From Phascolarctobacterium sp. (GTDB lineage Bacteria > Bacillota > Negativicutes > Acidaminococcales > Acidaminococcaceae), in NCBI GenBank assembly GCA_017452325.1, contig JAFTMR010000059.1, forward strand, positions 1-49,177: 49,177 bases of DNA, written 5' to 3'. The translations under genes were made by a program, and so were the position numbers. Shown in pieces: positions 8,903-17,222 of this stretch; position 1 is the first letter of the stretch, and the number at the start of each line of letters is the position of its first letter. The notes under the pieces were generated by a model. That model saw nothing but the letters and a program-made list of their open reading frames with translations. It was not told the DNA's origin and ran no database searches.

Positions 8903-9763
8903 TTACTGCCTCTTTTGCACCTGCAGGAAGATTTTATTGATGTACCTGTTGGGGTCATTATGCAAAAGATGATTTTCAATGGGGAGGACGTAAACTTCTC
9001 CCAAGGCCTGCAAATCATTGGCTTGTAAAAATTGCTCAATGCTTTTAGAAACAATGGTAGCGTTTTCGTAGAAGGTTCCCTTAAAATAAACCTCAACATA
9101 CAAGCCCACAGGTAAGGTATAAACTTCTGTACCTTCCTCCGGTTTTTTGCTGTCATCATATTTATCCGGAGCGTATGAGAAAAAGGCAATGGTATTACGC
9201 AAAGGTTGATGGCTCAAAAAAGCCTCTCTATCAATAATCCAGCCTACAGTTTTATCCAGGACATTGTTGTCTTCAAAGGTATGCTCTGAATGTCTGGTAA
9301 AGAGCATAACCCTGTCCTTACCATTGAAGGCATCCGTAGTGAGAGTAGCACACAGCTTACGCTCCTTACGCCAGGTAAGAAGGGGCTGGTAGAAGGGAGT
9401 TTGCTTTTCTACACTGATGTTACTGGAAAAGGAGCCAATGATTTTTAAAATCTCCTGGTTCTCCTGAATAATCTTTTCGCTTTCCTGACGCTTGCTTTCC
9501 AGAATGTTTACGAAGTCTTCCTTGCTGCGATTGCCAAGGTATTGCTTGATGAGAGCAATGCTAATGTTCAGGGCACGCAAGCGCAGGATAACTTCCAAAT
9601 CCATATACTGGTGCATGGAATAATGCCTGTAACCATTTTCGCCTACAAAGGCAGGGGAAAATAACCCCATTCTATCGTAATACAGAAGGGTTTGCTTGGA
9701 TATACCAAATATATTGGCAAGCTCACCTGCCGTAAAATAATTTTGCTTTTCTTCGTTAGTCAT
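8903..9763 (-). CDS. MerR-family transcriptional regulator with effector-binding domain
   Basis: A 286-residue regulator. Residues about 11-80 form a MerR winged helix-turn-helix (YFTAGELANIFGISKQTLLY, then YRHYSMHQYMDLEVI), followed by a coiled-coil dimer helix (about 85-120) and a C-terminal domain of about 155 residues that resembles the GyrI/BmrR-like small-molecule binding fold. It has no conserved cysteine cluster of metal-type MerR proteins, so a hydrophobic or organic ligand is more likely. The start has a GAGGAT ribosome binding site. Its own promoter and that of the divergent TonB receptor carry the same inverted repeat, which points to autoregulation and control of the receptor. 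Confidence 0.88.
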   Translation of the reverse strand: MTNEEKQNYFTAGELANIFGISKQTLLYYDRMGLFSPAFVGENGYRHYSMHQYMDLEVILRLRALNISIALIKQYLGNRSKEDFVNILESKRQESEKIIQENQEILKIIGSFSSNISVEKQTPFYQPLLTWRKERKLCATLTTDAFNGKDRVMLFTRHSEHTFEDNNVLDKTVGWIIDREAFLSHQPLRNTIAFFSYAPDKYDDSKKPEEGTEVYTLPVGLYVEVYFKGTFYENATIVSKSIEQFLQANDLQALGEVYVLPIENHLLHNDPNRYINKIFLQVQKRQ

Positions 9764-9775
9764 ATTATCCTCGTG

Positions 9776-9806
9776 AGTACAACTATATGATAGGTATATA
9801 GTTCAA
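9776..9806 (-). promoter_or_regulatory. MerR-type promoter/operator of the merR-family gene
   Basis: On the minus strand TTGAAC (9801-9806) and TGTACT (9776-9781) are separated by 19 bases, the long spacer typical of MerR-activated promoters. The spacer region contains an inverted repeat, AACTATAT (9781-9788) and ATATAGTT (9796-9803), separated by 7 bases including TAGGT. The same sequence occurs at the TonB receptor promoter. Confidence 0.7.
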
Positions 9807-10029
9807 TGTTCAAAAAATTTCATGTAGTACATTATATCACATTCCTCAATTTCTTGTTACATATATTTTCGAAAACTTCCCTGTAAAACCGCTATTTAAG
9901 GGGCTTTTAGCGGGTAAGCAACTTAAAAATTTTGCTTAAAATTTTAATGTGCAGAATATTTACAACTTAATTTTTTGGCTTACGAAAAAAATAATGTAAA
10001 AATTTTGGAAGAAGCTTTGTCTCTGCTCA
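9807..10029. other. AT-rich intergenic spacer between merR-family gene and TonB receptor
   Basis: No gene is seen here. The stretch is AT-rich and holds a weak hairpin (CCGCTA 9889-9894 with TAGCGG 9908-9913). I see no cobalamin riboswitch-like conserved elements. Confidence 0.5.
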
Positions 10030-10060
10030 TTGACTATATAGTAGGTATATAGTTTACAGT
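10030..10060 (+). promoter_or_regulatory. MerR-type promoter/operator of the TonB-dependent receptor
   Basis: TTGACT (10030-10035) and TACAGT (10055-10060) are separated by exactly 19 bases. An inverted repeat, ACTATAT (10034-10040) and ATATAGT (10048-10054), with a 7-base centre ending TAGGT fills the spacer. The core matches the element in front of the divergent merR-family gene except at two central positions. This layout is the hallmark of MerR-family activation by DNA untwisting. Confidence 0.75.
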
Positions 10061-10124
10061 TAGTTTAGAGTTAAATGGGACGAATTTAGGAGAGTTCGCC
10101 ACGTTAGTAAGGAGTTGAGTTTTG

Positions 10125-12062
10125 ATGAAAAAGATGAATAAAGGTATGTTGATGGCTGCATTGATTTGTGGCGTTGTACAATGGGGGGGCACACCGGTAC
10201 ACGCAAGCGAGCTACAAGAGTTTGCTCTTGACGAATACGTTGTTACCGCAGCAAGAACCGAAACTAAATTGGTAGACACCCCTGCCAATATTAGCGTTGT
10301 AGATGCGCAAACCATCGAAGAACGTCATTACCAAGATGTTAGTGAAGTTTTGAAAGACGTTCCGGGCGCGAATGTGTTGGATAATGGTAATGGTGCCAAC
10401 GAAAAGAAAATCATGCTTAATGGTGATGAACGCGTTTTAATCATGGTTGATGGTCGTCGTTTGAACTTTGATATGGGTACTATGTCTCGCTCTGGGTATG
10501 ATATGAATATGTTGCCAGATATTGGTTTAGTGGAACGTATTGAAGTACTTAAAGGTGCTAGCGGAGCATTGTATGGTTCTGATGCTGTTGGCGGTGTAGT
10601 AAATATCATTACCAAGAAAGCAGATAGAAGCTATGGTAAAGTATCGGTGGGATTTGGTTCTCACGATAAACGAGATATGAGTGCAATGTATTCTTTTAAA
10701 GAGGGTAAAACAGGTGTAACTGTTTCTGCCGCAAAAGAAAAGCAGGGTTATTATAAATATAGAGATGCAGCAACTGATTCTACAAAAAGATGGCCCGCTG
10801 ACTCAAAATATGAGAATGAAAAGGTTTCTTTACTTGTAGAACAGGATGTAACAGAAGAAAGTACATTAGCTATTGGTTATGATTATAATAAAGTTGAGGG
10901 TTGGAATGCGTATAACGTTAAATCTTCTTATCCGTATCCCATTGAAAAAAAGACTGAAAATATTTACCTAAAATATGATTGGACTATTAATGGTTCTGAT
11001 AACGGATATATTCAATATTATCATAATGAGCTAGAGTATTTTTATGAAACTATGAAAAATGAAAAAACTAACGGTATTGATTTGCAACAAGAAGTTAATG
11101 TATCTGATGATAATAAGTTAGTTATTGGTACTTCTTGGCGTGAATCTAAAGTATATAATATTGGAAAATATGCTGAAGAAAAAAAGATCGATAATACTGC
11201 ATTTTTTATTAATGATACTTGGGAATTTGCACCTACTTGGACTTTAAATGCTGGTGTACGTTATGATGACCATAGTGAAGCTGGTGATGAAAGTACTTTG
11301 AGTGCTGGATTAAATAAAAAGTTTGATGAAAATAGTCATGCTTATATTAATTGGGGACAAATTTTTAGAACTCCTACAACTGATGACTTGTATTACATTG
11401 ACACATGGAATATGGGCAATCCAGATTTAAAGGCAGAAACTGGTGAAACTTGGACTATTGGATATAATACCAAGGTTGGTAAGAATACAGATCTTGGCAT
11501 TAACTATTTTGAAAGTGATATAGATGATGCTATTGATTGGTTACAATATGATCCTAGTGACTCCTATAAGGTGCGTGCTACTAATATAGCTAAACAGGAA
11601 AAAAGAGGTATGGAATTAACAGTAAATCATAAATTAAATGATAATGTCGCTTTAACTGGTTCATATACCTATTTACATGTAAAGAACAACTATGACAATA
11701 ATGGATTCTTGAGAGATTATCACTATATGCCTAATACTTATCGTGTGGGTATACACTATACTGATGGTAAATGGGATAGTAATATTTGGTTGCGTGCTGG
11801 TAGTGGTGGTTCTACTTCTAAAAATGCAAGATATGGATATGCTGGATATGTAGATTATAACTCTGTTTCTTACTGTGATAGTAGTTATTGGACTATTGAT
11901 ATGGCGATTACATACAAAGCAACTAAAGACTTAAGTTTCTATGCTAAAGGATACAATCTTTTCAACGAAGCTTATGCTGAACAAGCTGGTACCACTAATG
12001 GTTCTTACGACTACCCAGCACAATCCAGACGTTTCATTGTTGGTGCTGAGTACAAATTCTAG
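10125..12062 (+). CDS. TonB-dependent outer membrane receptor
   Basis: A 645-residue ligand-gated outer membrane channel. Residues 1-28 form a signal peptide with cleavage after VHA. A TonB-box-like segment (DEYVVTAARTE) follows, then the plug domain (about 50-165, with VERIEVLKGASGALYGSDAVGGVVNIITKK split over its core) and a 22-strand-type barrel ending in EYKF, the C-terminal aromatic typical of outer membrane proteins. General form is that of siderophore, haem or cobalamin receptors such as CirA/BtuB; the ligand is not clear. Start is ATG at 10125 with TAAGGAG upstream. The barrel portion (about 10620-11930) is visibly richer in A and T than the ends. No TonB/ExbBD or ABC transporter gene is adjacent. 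Regulation by the divergent MerR-family protein is likely. Confidence 0.93.
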   Translation: MKKMNKGMLMAALICGVVQWGGTPVHASELQEFALDEYVVTAARTETKLVDTPANISVVDAQTIEERHYQDVSEVLKDVPGANVLDNGNGANEKKIMLNGDERVLIMVDGRRLNFDMGTMSRSGYDMNMLPDIGLVERIEVLKGASGALYGSDAVGGVVNIITKKADRSYGKVSVGFGSHDKRDMSAMYSFKEGKTGVTVSAAKEKQGYYKYRDAATDSTKRWPADSKYENEKVSLLVEQDVTEESTLAIGYDYNKVEGWNAYNVKSSYPYPIEKKTENIYLKYDWTINGSDNGYIQYYHNELEYFYETMKNEKTNGIDLQQEVNVSDDNKLVIGTSWRESKVYNIGKYAEEKKIDNTAFFINDTWEFAPTWTLNAGVRYDDHSEAGDESTLSAGLNKKFDENSHAYINWGQIFRTPTTDDLYYIDTWNMGNPDLKAETGETWTIGYNTKVGKNTDLGINYFESDIDDAIDWLQYDPSDSYKVRATNIAKQEKRGMELTVNHKLNDNVALTGSYTYLHVKNNYDNNGFLRDYHYMPNTYRVGIHYTDGKWDSNIWLRAGSGGSTSKNARYGYAGYVDYNSVSYCDSSYWTIDMAITYKATKDLSFYAKGYNLFNEAYAEQAGTTNGSYDYPAQSRRFIVGAEYKF

Positions 12063-12401
12063 TCAGCCTTCTGAATTTTATGAAGTCTGTGATTTAGCAG
12101 CTTAGTGTTTTGACAAACTGAAAATCCTAATAATGAAGCGGAGCGTTTGCTTCGCTTCATTTGTATCTAAGGTGCGTTCTTGTTCCTGTAGCTAGTGAGG
12201 ATGCGGTTACGGTTTGAGAAGGCTCTTGCTTCCTTGGGGGTATAGTTACTACATCTTTTCCCTTGTTGGCTTTTGTGATAGAATGCTCTCAAATAGGGAG
12301 CTGTTGGTGAAAATGGTAGGCTTGCCAATTAAAAGTGTTGCTTGGATTTTGAAAGTAGCCTTGGAAATTAGAAAGCCGCTGTATAAATTGGGGATGGTCT
12401 T
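12063..12401. other. Intergenic region between TonB receptor and nitrilase-family gene
   Basis: Besides the terminator at 12132 I see no convincing gene. Weak resemblance to the 60-bp repeats of the next gene is visible around 12365 (GAAATTAGAAAGCCGCT against GAAATTGGAAAGGGGCT in the repeat), which could be decayed repeat copies. Confidence 0.4.
12132..12166 (+). terminator. Rho-independent terminator after the TonB receptor
   Basis: A 13-bp stem with one G-U pair (arms 12132-12144 and 12149-12161, loop GTTT) followed by a short T-containing tail. The tail is poor but the stem is strong. Confidence 0.65.
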
Positions 12402-13469
12402 ATGAAATTGAAATCTTTAAAAATAAAAAGCCTTCTGCTTTTGGGAGCGTTGCTTCTAGTTTTGGGCAGCTCTTCCTGTTTTGCGACGGAGCTTTCCAAA
12501 ACGGGAGGGAGTGTTCCAAATCGGAAGGTTGCTTCTGAAATTGGAAAGGGGCTTTCTAAAACGGAAGGGAATGTTCTAAATCAGAAGGTTGCTTCTGAAA
12601 TTGGGAAGGAGCATTCCAAAATGGAAGGTAGTGTTCCGAATCAGAAGGTGGCTTCTGAAAACGAGAGGGAGCTTGTGAAAGGGAAAGGTAGTAATGTTAT
12701 GAAGATTGCTCTGTGTCATTTAGATGTAAGCTGTGGACCGCAGGAAAAGAACCTTGAAAAAATTAGCAGAGCCTTGCAGATTGCAGGGGAGGGTGGCGCA
12801 CGCCTTGTGGTTACGCCGGAAACTGCTGTGCAGGGCTACTACTTCCACCGTATTGATGAGGAGCGCAAGCTAGAGGTACAGCCTGCTCCTTACTTGGATG
12901 GCTTGCGCAATTTGGTGAAGCAGTACGGCGTGTATCTTTTTCTTGGCTGCGGTGAATACGCTGAAGAAACCGGCTTGCATCATAATTCCTGCTTTGTGTT
13001 TGCGCTGGACGGAATCCTGCAAAGCCGTCACCGCAAAATCTACGGGGAGAAGCTGGGAGCAGAGAAGTGGGCAAGTCCCGGCGAGGGTATGAGTACCACA
13101 AATTGCGACGGTCTGCAGGTGGGAGTGCTTGTGTGCGCCGATAGCTGGTTTGACGAAAGACCTCTCAGCTTGAAGGAGCAGGGAGCAGATTTGCTTATAG
13201 ACATTGCTGCCTGGCCGGAGACCAAGGAAACCGGCAATCCCTTGCCTTCTTGGAAGAAGGTTACTAAGATTACAGGCTTGCCTTTCGTGTTGTGCAACCA
13301 GACGGGCAAACCTAAATGGATGGATATGAGTATTGGGGAGAGCGTGGCAATTCAGGATGAGGTTGTCAAATGCAAGTATAGTGGCGACGAGGCAGTGCTC
13401 TTCCTGGAATTTGATACTGCCACTAAGAAAATAGCTTCCAATAAATTTGAAGTAGTTAAGTTTAAGTGA
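12402..13469 (+). CDS. Exported carbon-nitrogen hydrolase (nitrilase superfamily) with N-terminal repeats
   Basis: The 355-residue product has three parts. Residues 1-28 are a signal peptide (basic start, long Leu run, cleavage probably after CFA). Residues 31-98 are three and a half copies of a 20-residue repeat with the pattern LSKTEG-x-V-x-NQKVASEIGK. From Met100 a complete nitrilase-type domain follows, beginning KIALCHLDVSCGPQEKN. The catalytic Glu-Lys-Cys triad is present: Glu in TPETAVQG, Lys in HRKIYGEK and Cys in VLVCADSW. Such enzymes cleave non-peptide C-N bonds (amides, nitriles). An export signal is unusual for this normally cytoplasmic family. The ribosome binding site GGGGATGG supports ATG 12402; an internal ATG at 12699 lacks a good site. 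Substrate unknown. Confidence 0.85.
   Translation: MKLKSLKIKSLLLLGALLLVLGSSSCFATELSKTGGSVPNRKVASEIGKGLSKTEGNVLNQKVASEIGKEHSKMEGSVPNQKVASENERELVKGKGSNVMKIALCHLDVSCGPQEKNLEKISRALQIAGEGGARLVVTPETAVQGYYFHRIDEERKLEVQPAPYLDGLRNLVKQYGVYLFLGCGEYAEETGLHHNSCFVFALDGILQSRHRKIYGEKLGAEKWASPGEGMSTTNCDGLQVGVLVCADSWFDERPLSLKEQGADLLIDIAAWPETKETGNPLPSWKKVTKITGLPFVLCNQTGKPKWMDMSIGESVAIQDEVVKCKYSGDEAVLFLEFDTATKKIASNKFEVVKFK
12489..12691 (+). repeat. 60-bp in-frame tandem repeat within nitrilase-family gene
   Basis: Three nearly full copies and a partial fourth copy of a 60-bp unit, with ends at about 12540, 12600 and 12660. The middle copies differ from each other at roughly ten positions. The repeat encodes the 20-residue linker repeat between signal peptide and enzyme domain. 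Confidence 0.92.
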
Positions 13470-13485
13470 AAGGTGCTCTTCTAAT

Positions 13486-13514
13486 TTGACAAAGTATGCT
13501 CCTATTGTTAAGAT
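13486..13514 (+). promoter_or_regulatory. Sigma-70/A promoter for the ATPase-like gene
   Basis: TTGACA (13486-13491) and TAAGAT (13509-13514) with a 17-base spacer, 28 bases before the start codon of the P-type ATPase-like gene. Confidence 0.75.
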
Positions 13515-13541
13515 TTATTTAATTAAATTAGGAGAAGATTT

Positions 13542-15314
13542 ATGAATACTATTGTCATTAAAATAAAAGGCCTGCGTAGTGCTGCCTGCGTTAGCAGTAT
13601 TGAGTACAAGCTACAGCAGTTACCCCATATGCAGGCTGTTCAGGTGGACTTTGTCACCAGCGAGGTTTTACTGCGCTCCTTTGAGAAAATAAATCTGGAG
13701 GCTGTGCAAGCTATTATTGAAGAGAATGGTTTTACCATGGAGCTTCCTGAAAAGACAGGCGCTCCCAAAAGGCAGAAGCTTCCTCAAAGCAATGCCCTGC
13801 TTTATAGCGGTATAATCTTTGCTGTATTGGGCCTTATTGAAGCTGGCATTCATTACTTTCGTTATAATCTAAGCTTGGAGCTTGTCAAGGCAGCTGCTGC
13901 GGTGGAAATGCTGCTGGTAATTGTGGTTATGAGCTTTGCCTGGCGGTATATAGCTGCCGGAATCAAGCAGCTTTCTTCTGACGTGCCCCATATGGATTCC
14001 TTGCTGGCAGTTAGCAGTATTGTGGCAGTAGCCTATAGTGCTGTTCAGGCTTGCTTTGTTTTTCAGGGTTACGCCAGCGAGTACGATTTGTATTGCGCGG
14101 CGGTGGCGGGAGCAGTGTTCTTTACTTTGTACGGGAAAAGGAATGCTCTGCTGGCAGAGGCGGCCTTTGCTAATTTTAAAACTAATAGCTTCAATTTGCC
14201 CAAGGGAACCTTGCTCATTGGAGAGGAGGAGTATCCCTTGTCAGGCAATTATCTTTTGCCCGGTGATACCATTCTTGTACGAGAGGGGCAGGTCATTCCT
14301 GCGGACGGTATTGTTATTGATGGCAGTGCAGAGGTGGACGAGGCGGAGATTAGCGGCTCCTCAGAGCTGGTTGCCAAAGAAAAGAATGGCGAAGCCCTGG
14401 CAGAGACCATTGTTAAAAGCGGTTGGCTAAAAATTAAAACTACGGCTACGGGCAAGAACGTGAGGGCTGTACAGCTGTGGCGTATGGCAAAGAAATATGC
14501 CAAGGAGCCCAAGACTATGCAAAAGCTTAGACGCAGTGACAAGCTTGCTGCCATCTTCTTACCCATCATTGCCAGTATTAGTGTGGTTGCCGCGTTAAGC
14601 TGGTACTTTTACAGCGGGGATGCTCATTTGGGCTGGAAAGTTCTGGTTTCTGTAATGCTGGGAGCTTATCCCTGTGCGTTGGGCTTTGCTCACAGCAGTG
14701 CTTTGCTGGCAGTGGTAAAGCTGGCTCAAAGCCAAGGCATTGTTTTTAAGAACCCTGCTGTTTTGGAGCAGCTGTATAAGATTTCCCTAGCAGTGTTCTC
14801 CAAGCCCAAGGGCGAAGCTAGTAACAGCATGGAGCTGGTACAGCTTACTGCGCTTAATTATTATCTGGAAAATTCCTTACCGGAGTTCCTTGCTGACGGC
14901 AGGGTGCGCACCGTTGTAGACTTGCAGCCTCGGGAAAAGGCAGAGCTTATCCGCAGTCTGCGTTGGGGCGGAGAGCGTACCTTGGTCTACGGTAACAGAA
15001 TCAGTGATATGCCCCTGCTTGCCAGTGGTGACGTGGGGATGGCAGTGCAGTACAGCGCTACGGAGCAATTTGCGCAGGTTATCCTGCCCAAGGACGAGCC
15101 CGGGCTTATTCTCAAAACCTTGGAGCTTAGCCGCACCCTTAATAAAATTTTTAGACGCAATTCTATTTTAGCCCTGTGCTTTAATATTTTTTGCTTGCCC
15201 TTGGCCATTGGTCTTTGGTACGCAATGGGGGGCTTTCTCTTGGAGCCCCTTGTTCTGGCTTTGGTAATGTTCCTGGGCGGAGCAAGCGTTATTATGAGCA
15301 GTAAGGCTTTTTAA
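13542..15314 (+). CDS. Degenerate P1B-type (heavy-metal) ATPase, probable pseudoenzyme
   Basis: An uninterrupted 590-residue frame with the layout of copper/zinc P1B ATPases but without their catalytic residues. The N-terminal HMA domain (about 1-66) keeps one Cys (Cys16 in GLRSAACV), where the family has CxxC. Membrane helices follow near 85-105, 118-140, 152-172, 183-197, 335-357 and 365-390. The actuator loop TGES is SGSS (271-274). The metal site CPC is Tyr-Pro-Cys (376-378). The phosphorylation motif DKTGT is replaced by SKPKG (420-424), so no phosphoaspartate can form. The nucleotide-binding domain is almost entirely missing, and GDGxND is GNRISD (484-489). The start has AGGAG upstream and the promoter is good. 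Role may be regulatory or metal-binding; loss of function without frameshift is the alternative. Confidence 0.88.
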   Translation: MNTIVIKIKGLRSAACVSSIEYKLQQLPHMQAVQVDFVTSEVLLRSFEKINLEAVQAIIEENGFTMELPEKTGAPKRQKLPQSNALLYSGIIFAVLGLIEAGIHYFRYNLSLELVKAAAAVEMLLVIVVMSFAWRYIAAGIKQLSSDVPHMDSLLAVSSIVAVAYSAVQACFVFQGYASEYDLYCAAVAGAVFFTLYGKRNALLAEAAFANFKTNSFNLPKGTLLIGEEEYPLSGNYLLPGDTILVREGQVIPADGIVIDGSAEVDEAEISGSSELVAKEKNGEALAETIVKSGWLKIKTTATGKNVRAVQLWRMAKKYAKEPKTMQKLRRSDKLAAIFLPIIASISVVAALSWYFYSGDAHLGWKVLVSVMLGAYPCALGFAHSSALLAVVKLAQSQGIVFKNPAVLEQLYKISLAVFSKPKGEASNSMELVQLTALNYYLENSLPEFLADGRVRTVVDLQPREKAELIRSLRWGGERTLVYGNRISDMPLLASGDVGMAVQYSATEQFAQVILPKDEPGLILKTLELSRTLNKIFRRNSILALCFNIFCLPLAIGLWYAMGGFLLEPLVLALVMFLGGASVIMSSKAF

Positions 15315-15318
15315 ATTT

Positions 15319-15356
15319 AACACTCCTACTTTGCGAAGAAGGTGGGAGTGTTTTCT
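15319..15356 (+). terminator. Rho-independent terminator after the ATPase-like gene
   Basis: Arms AACACTCCTAC (15319-15329) and GTGGGAGTGTT (15342-15352) pair with one wobble and are followed by a T run. Confidence 0.8.
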
Positions 15357-15423
15357 TATGGGAAATGTTTTTGAAGATGAAGCCTTTTAGAAGTATTTTT
15401 CACAATAATAAGTGCTACTGCAT

Positions 15424-15452
15424 TTGCTAGACAACTGCTGATAGTGTATAAT
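15424..15452 (+). promoter_or_regulatory. Sigma-70/A promoter for RNase J operon
   Basis: TTGCTA (15424-15429) and a perfect TATAAT (15447-15452) with a 17-base spacer; a leader of about 80 bases separates it from the gene. Confidence 0.75.
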
Positions 15453-15538
15453 ATATCCTAGAGTAATTGTGCGGACTCGTAGAAAAACTAATGTATAAAT
15501 TTGTACGGAAATAAAAGAAATTTGGAGGTGTATTTTTT

Positions 15539-17203
15539 TTGGGAAAAAATCAAAATAAAGTACAGATTATTCCCCTGGGAGGCTTAGGGGAAATAGGCAA
15601 GAATATGACTGTGTTTCGTTATGGCGATGACATAATTCTAATAGATGCAGGTTTAATGTTCCCTGAGGACGATATGCTGGGCATTGACCTTGTTATTCCT
15701 GATATTACCTATTTGCTGGAAAATAAAGATAAGGTGAAAGCAATTTTTCTTACCCATGGTCACGAAGACCATATTGGTGCACTGCCTTATGTGCTCAAGC
15801 AAATTGATGTACCTGTTTATGGTACCGCACTTACTCTGGGAATTTTGCAAGGCCGCCTGCGTGAGAATGGTGTTAGTGATGATAACCTCATTACCATTAA
15901 ACCCGGTGACAAGATTGGCGTAGGTGCTTTCAATCTGGAATTTATTCGCGTCAACCACAGTATTCCTGACGCTGTTGCCATTGTAATCAAAACTCCCATC
16001 GGTACCATCATTCACACCGGTGACTTTAAGTTTGACCAGACCCCTGTGGATGGACAGGTTACTCAGTTCAATAAATTTGCTGAGTTTGGTGACGCAGGAG
16101 TGCTGGCGCTGTTGGCAGATAGTACCAATGCAGAGCGCCCCGGCTTCACCCAAAGCGAAAAGATGGTTGGACAAACCTTTGATGACGAGTTCCGTTATGC
16201 TCGTAACCGTATCATTGTAGCAACCTTCTCTTCCAATGTTCATCGTATTCAACAGGTGGTAGACAGCGCTGTAAAATACAAGCGCAAGGTTGCAGTAATC
16301 GGACGCAGCATGATTAACGTTGTCAATATTGCTATGGAGCTTGGGTACCTGCGTATTCCCGAAGGTGTGCTCATCGATATTGATGATACTAGCAACTACA
16401 CTGCCAGCCAGATTGTAATCATTACAACCGGCAGCCAAGGGGAGCCCATGAGCGCCTTAACCAGAATGGCGATGAATGACCACAAGAAAGTGGGTATTAT
16501 GCCCGGAGATACGGTTATTATCTCTGCAACTCCCATCCCGGGTAACGAAAAGCTGGTTGCCCGCACCATCGACCACCTTTACAAATTAGGTGCAGATGTA
16601 ATTTACGAAAAATCTAACGGCGTGCATGTATCCGGTCACGCCAGCCAGGAAGAAATAAAACTGATGCACAATCTTGTGCGTCCCAAATATTTTATCCCCG
16701 TCCATGGGGAGTACCGCCACCTTATCAAACACGCTAATATTGCTAAAGATTTAGGTATGCCGGGAAAAAATATTGTTATTGCAGAAAATGGCAGCGTTAT
16801 TGAGCTTACCAGAAACAGTATCGGCATCAATGGCAAGATTCAATCAGGTAAGGTACTGGTTGACGGCTTAGGGGTAGGGGACGTTGGTAATATTGTTCTC
16901 CGCGACCGTCGTCAGCTTTCTCAAGACGGTATTATGATTGTAGTAGTTACTATTGATCGTGAAACCTGCCACGTTGTCAGTGGCCCTGACATTGTATCCA
17001 GAGGCTTTGTATATGTTCGTGAAGCGGAAGACTTGATGGACGAAGCTCGTGAAAAAGTGCAGAGCGCCTTAGATAAATGCGAAGCTAGCGGTGTTTCCGA
17101 ATGGAGCATGATTAAATCTGCCATTCGTGATTCTTTAGGACGCTTCTTATATGAAAGAACTCGTCGTCGTCCTATGATATTACCCATCATTATGGAAATC
17201 TAA
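15539..17203 (+). CDS. rnj: Ribonuclease J
   Basis: Zinc-dependent 5'-3' exo- and endoribonuclease for mRNA decay and rRNA processing. The 554-residue protein has the metallo-beta-lactamase core with HGHEDHIGALPYVL, then the beta-CASP domain (DSTNAERPGFT, later HVSGHA) and the C-terminal dimer domain. The start codon is TTG at 15539, 8 bases after GGAGGTG; no better ATG exists. Only one RNase J is seen here, so J1 or J2 cannot be decided. It is followed after 19 bases by ftsK, as in many Firmicutes. Confidence 0.95.
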   Translation: MGKNQNKVQIIPLGGLGEIGKNMTVFRYGDDIILIDAGLMFPEDDMLGIDLVIPDITYLLENKDKVKAIFLTHGHEDHIGALPYVLKQIDVPVYGTALTLGILQGRLRENGVSDDNLITIKPGDKIGVGAFNLEFIRVNHSIPDAVAIVIKTPIGTIIHTGDFKFDQTPVDGQVTQFNKFAEFGDAGVLALLADSTNAERPGFTQSEKMVGQTFDDEFRYARNRIIVATFSSNVHRIQQVVDSAVKYKRKVAVIGRSMINVVNIAMELGYLRIPEGVLIDIDDTSNYTASQIVIITTGSQGEPMSALTRMAMNDHKKVGIMPGDTVIISATPIPGNEKLVARTIDHLYKLGADVIYEKSNGVHVSGHASQEEIKLMHNLVRPKYFIPVHGEYRHLIKHANIAKDLGMPGKNIVIAENGSVIELTRNSIGINGKIQSGKVLVDGLGVGDVGNIVLRDRRQLSQDGIMIVVVTIDRETCHVVSGPDIVSRGFVYVREAEDLMDEAREKVQSALDKCEASGVSEWSMIKSAIRDSLGRFLYERTRRRPMILPIIMEI

Positions 17204-17222
17204 TAATTGGAAGTGCTGAATT

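Noticed and set aside
8809-9189. 126-codon minus-strand frame with repeated KKLTSTKKL residues
   Set aside because: It is a shadow of the MerR-family gene; the repeats come from the 18-bp DNA repeat and the terminator.
9866-9880. Possible CodY box in the merR/TonB receptor spacer
   Set aside because: The TATTTTCGAAAAC stretch lacks the central W base and does not align with the 15-base consensus.
9764-10124. Cobalamin riboswitch in front of the TonB receptor
   Set aside because: I saw no B12-box-like sequence or suitable long structure; the MerR-type promoter explains the region better.
12214-12405. 63-codon frame overlapping the nitrilase-family start as ATGA
   Set aside because: It starts with TTG without a good ribosome binding site, resembles no family, and lies in a region of possibly decayed repeats. 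The ATGA overlap may be chance.
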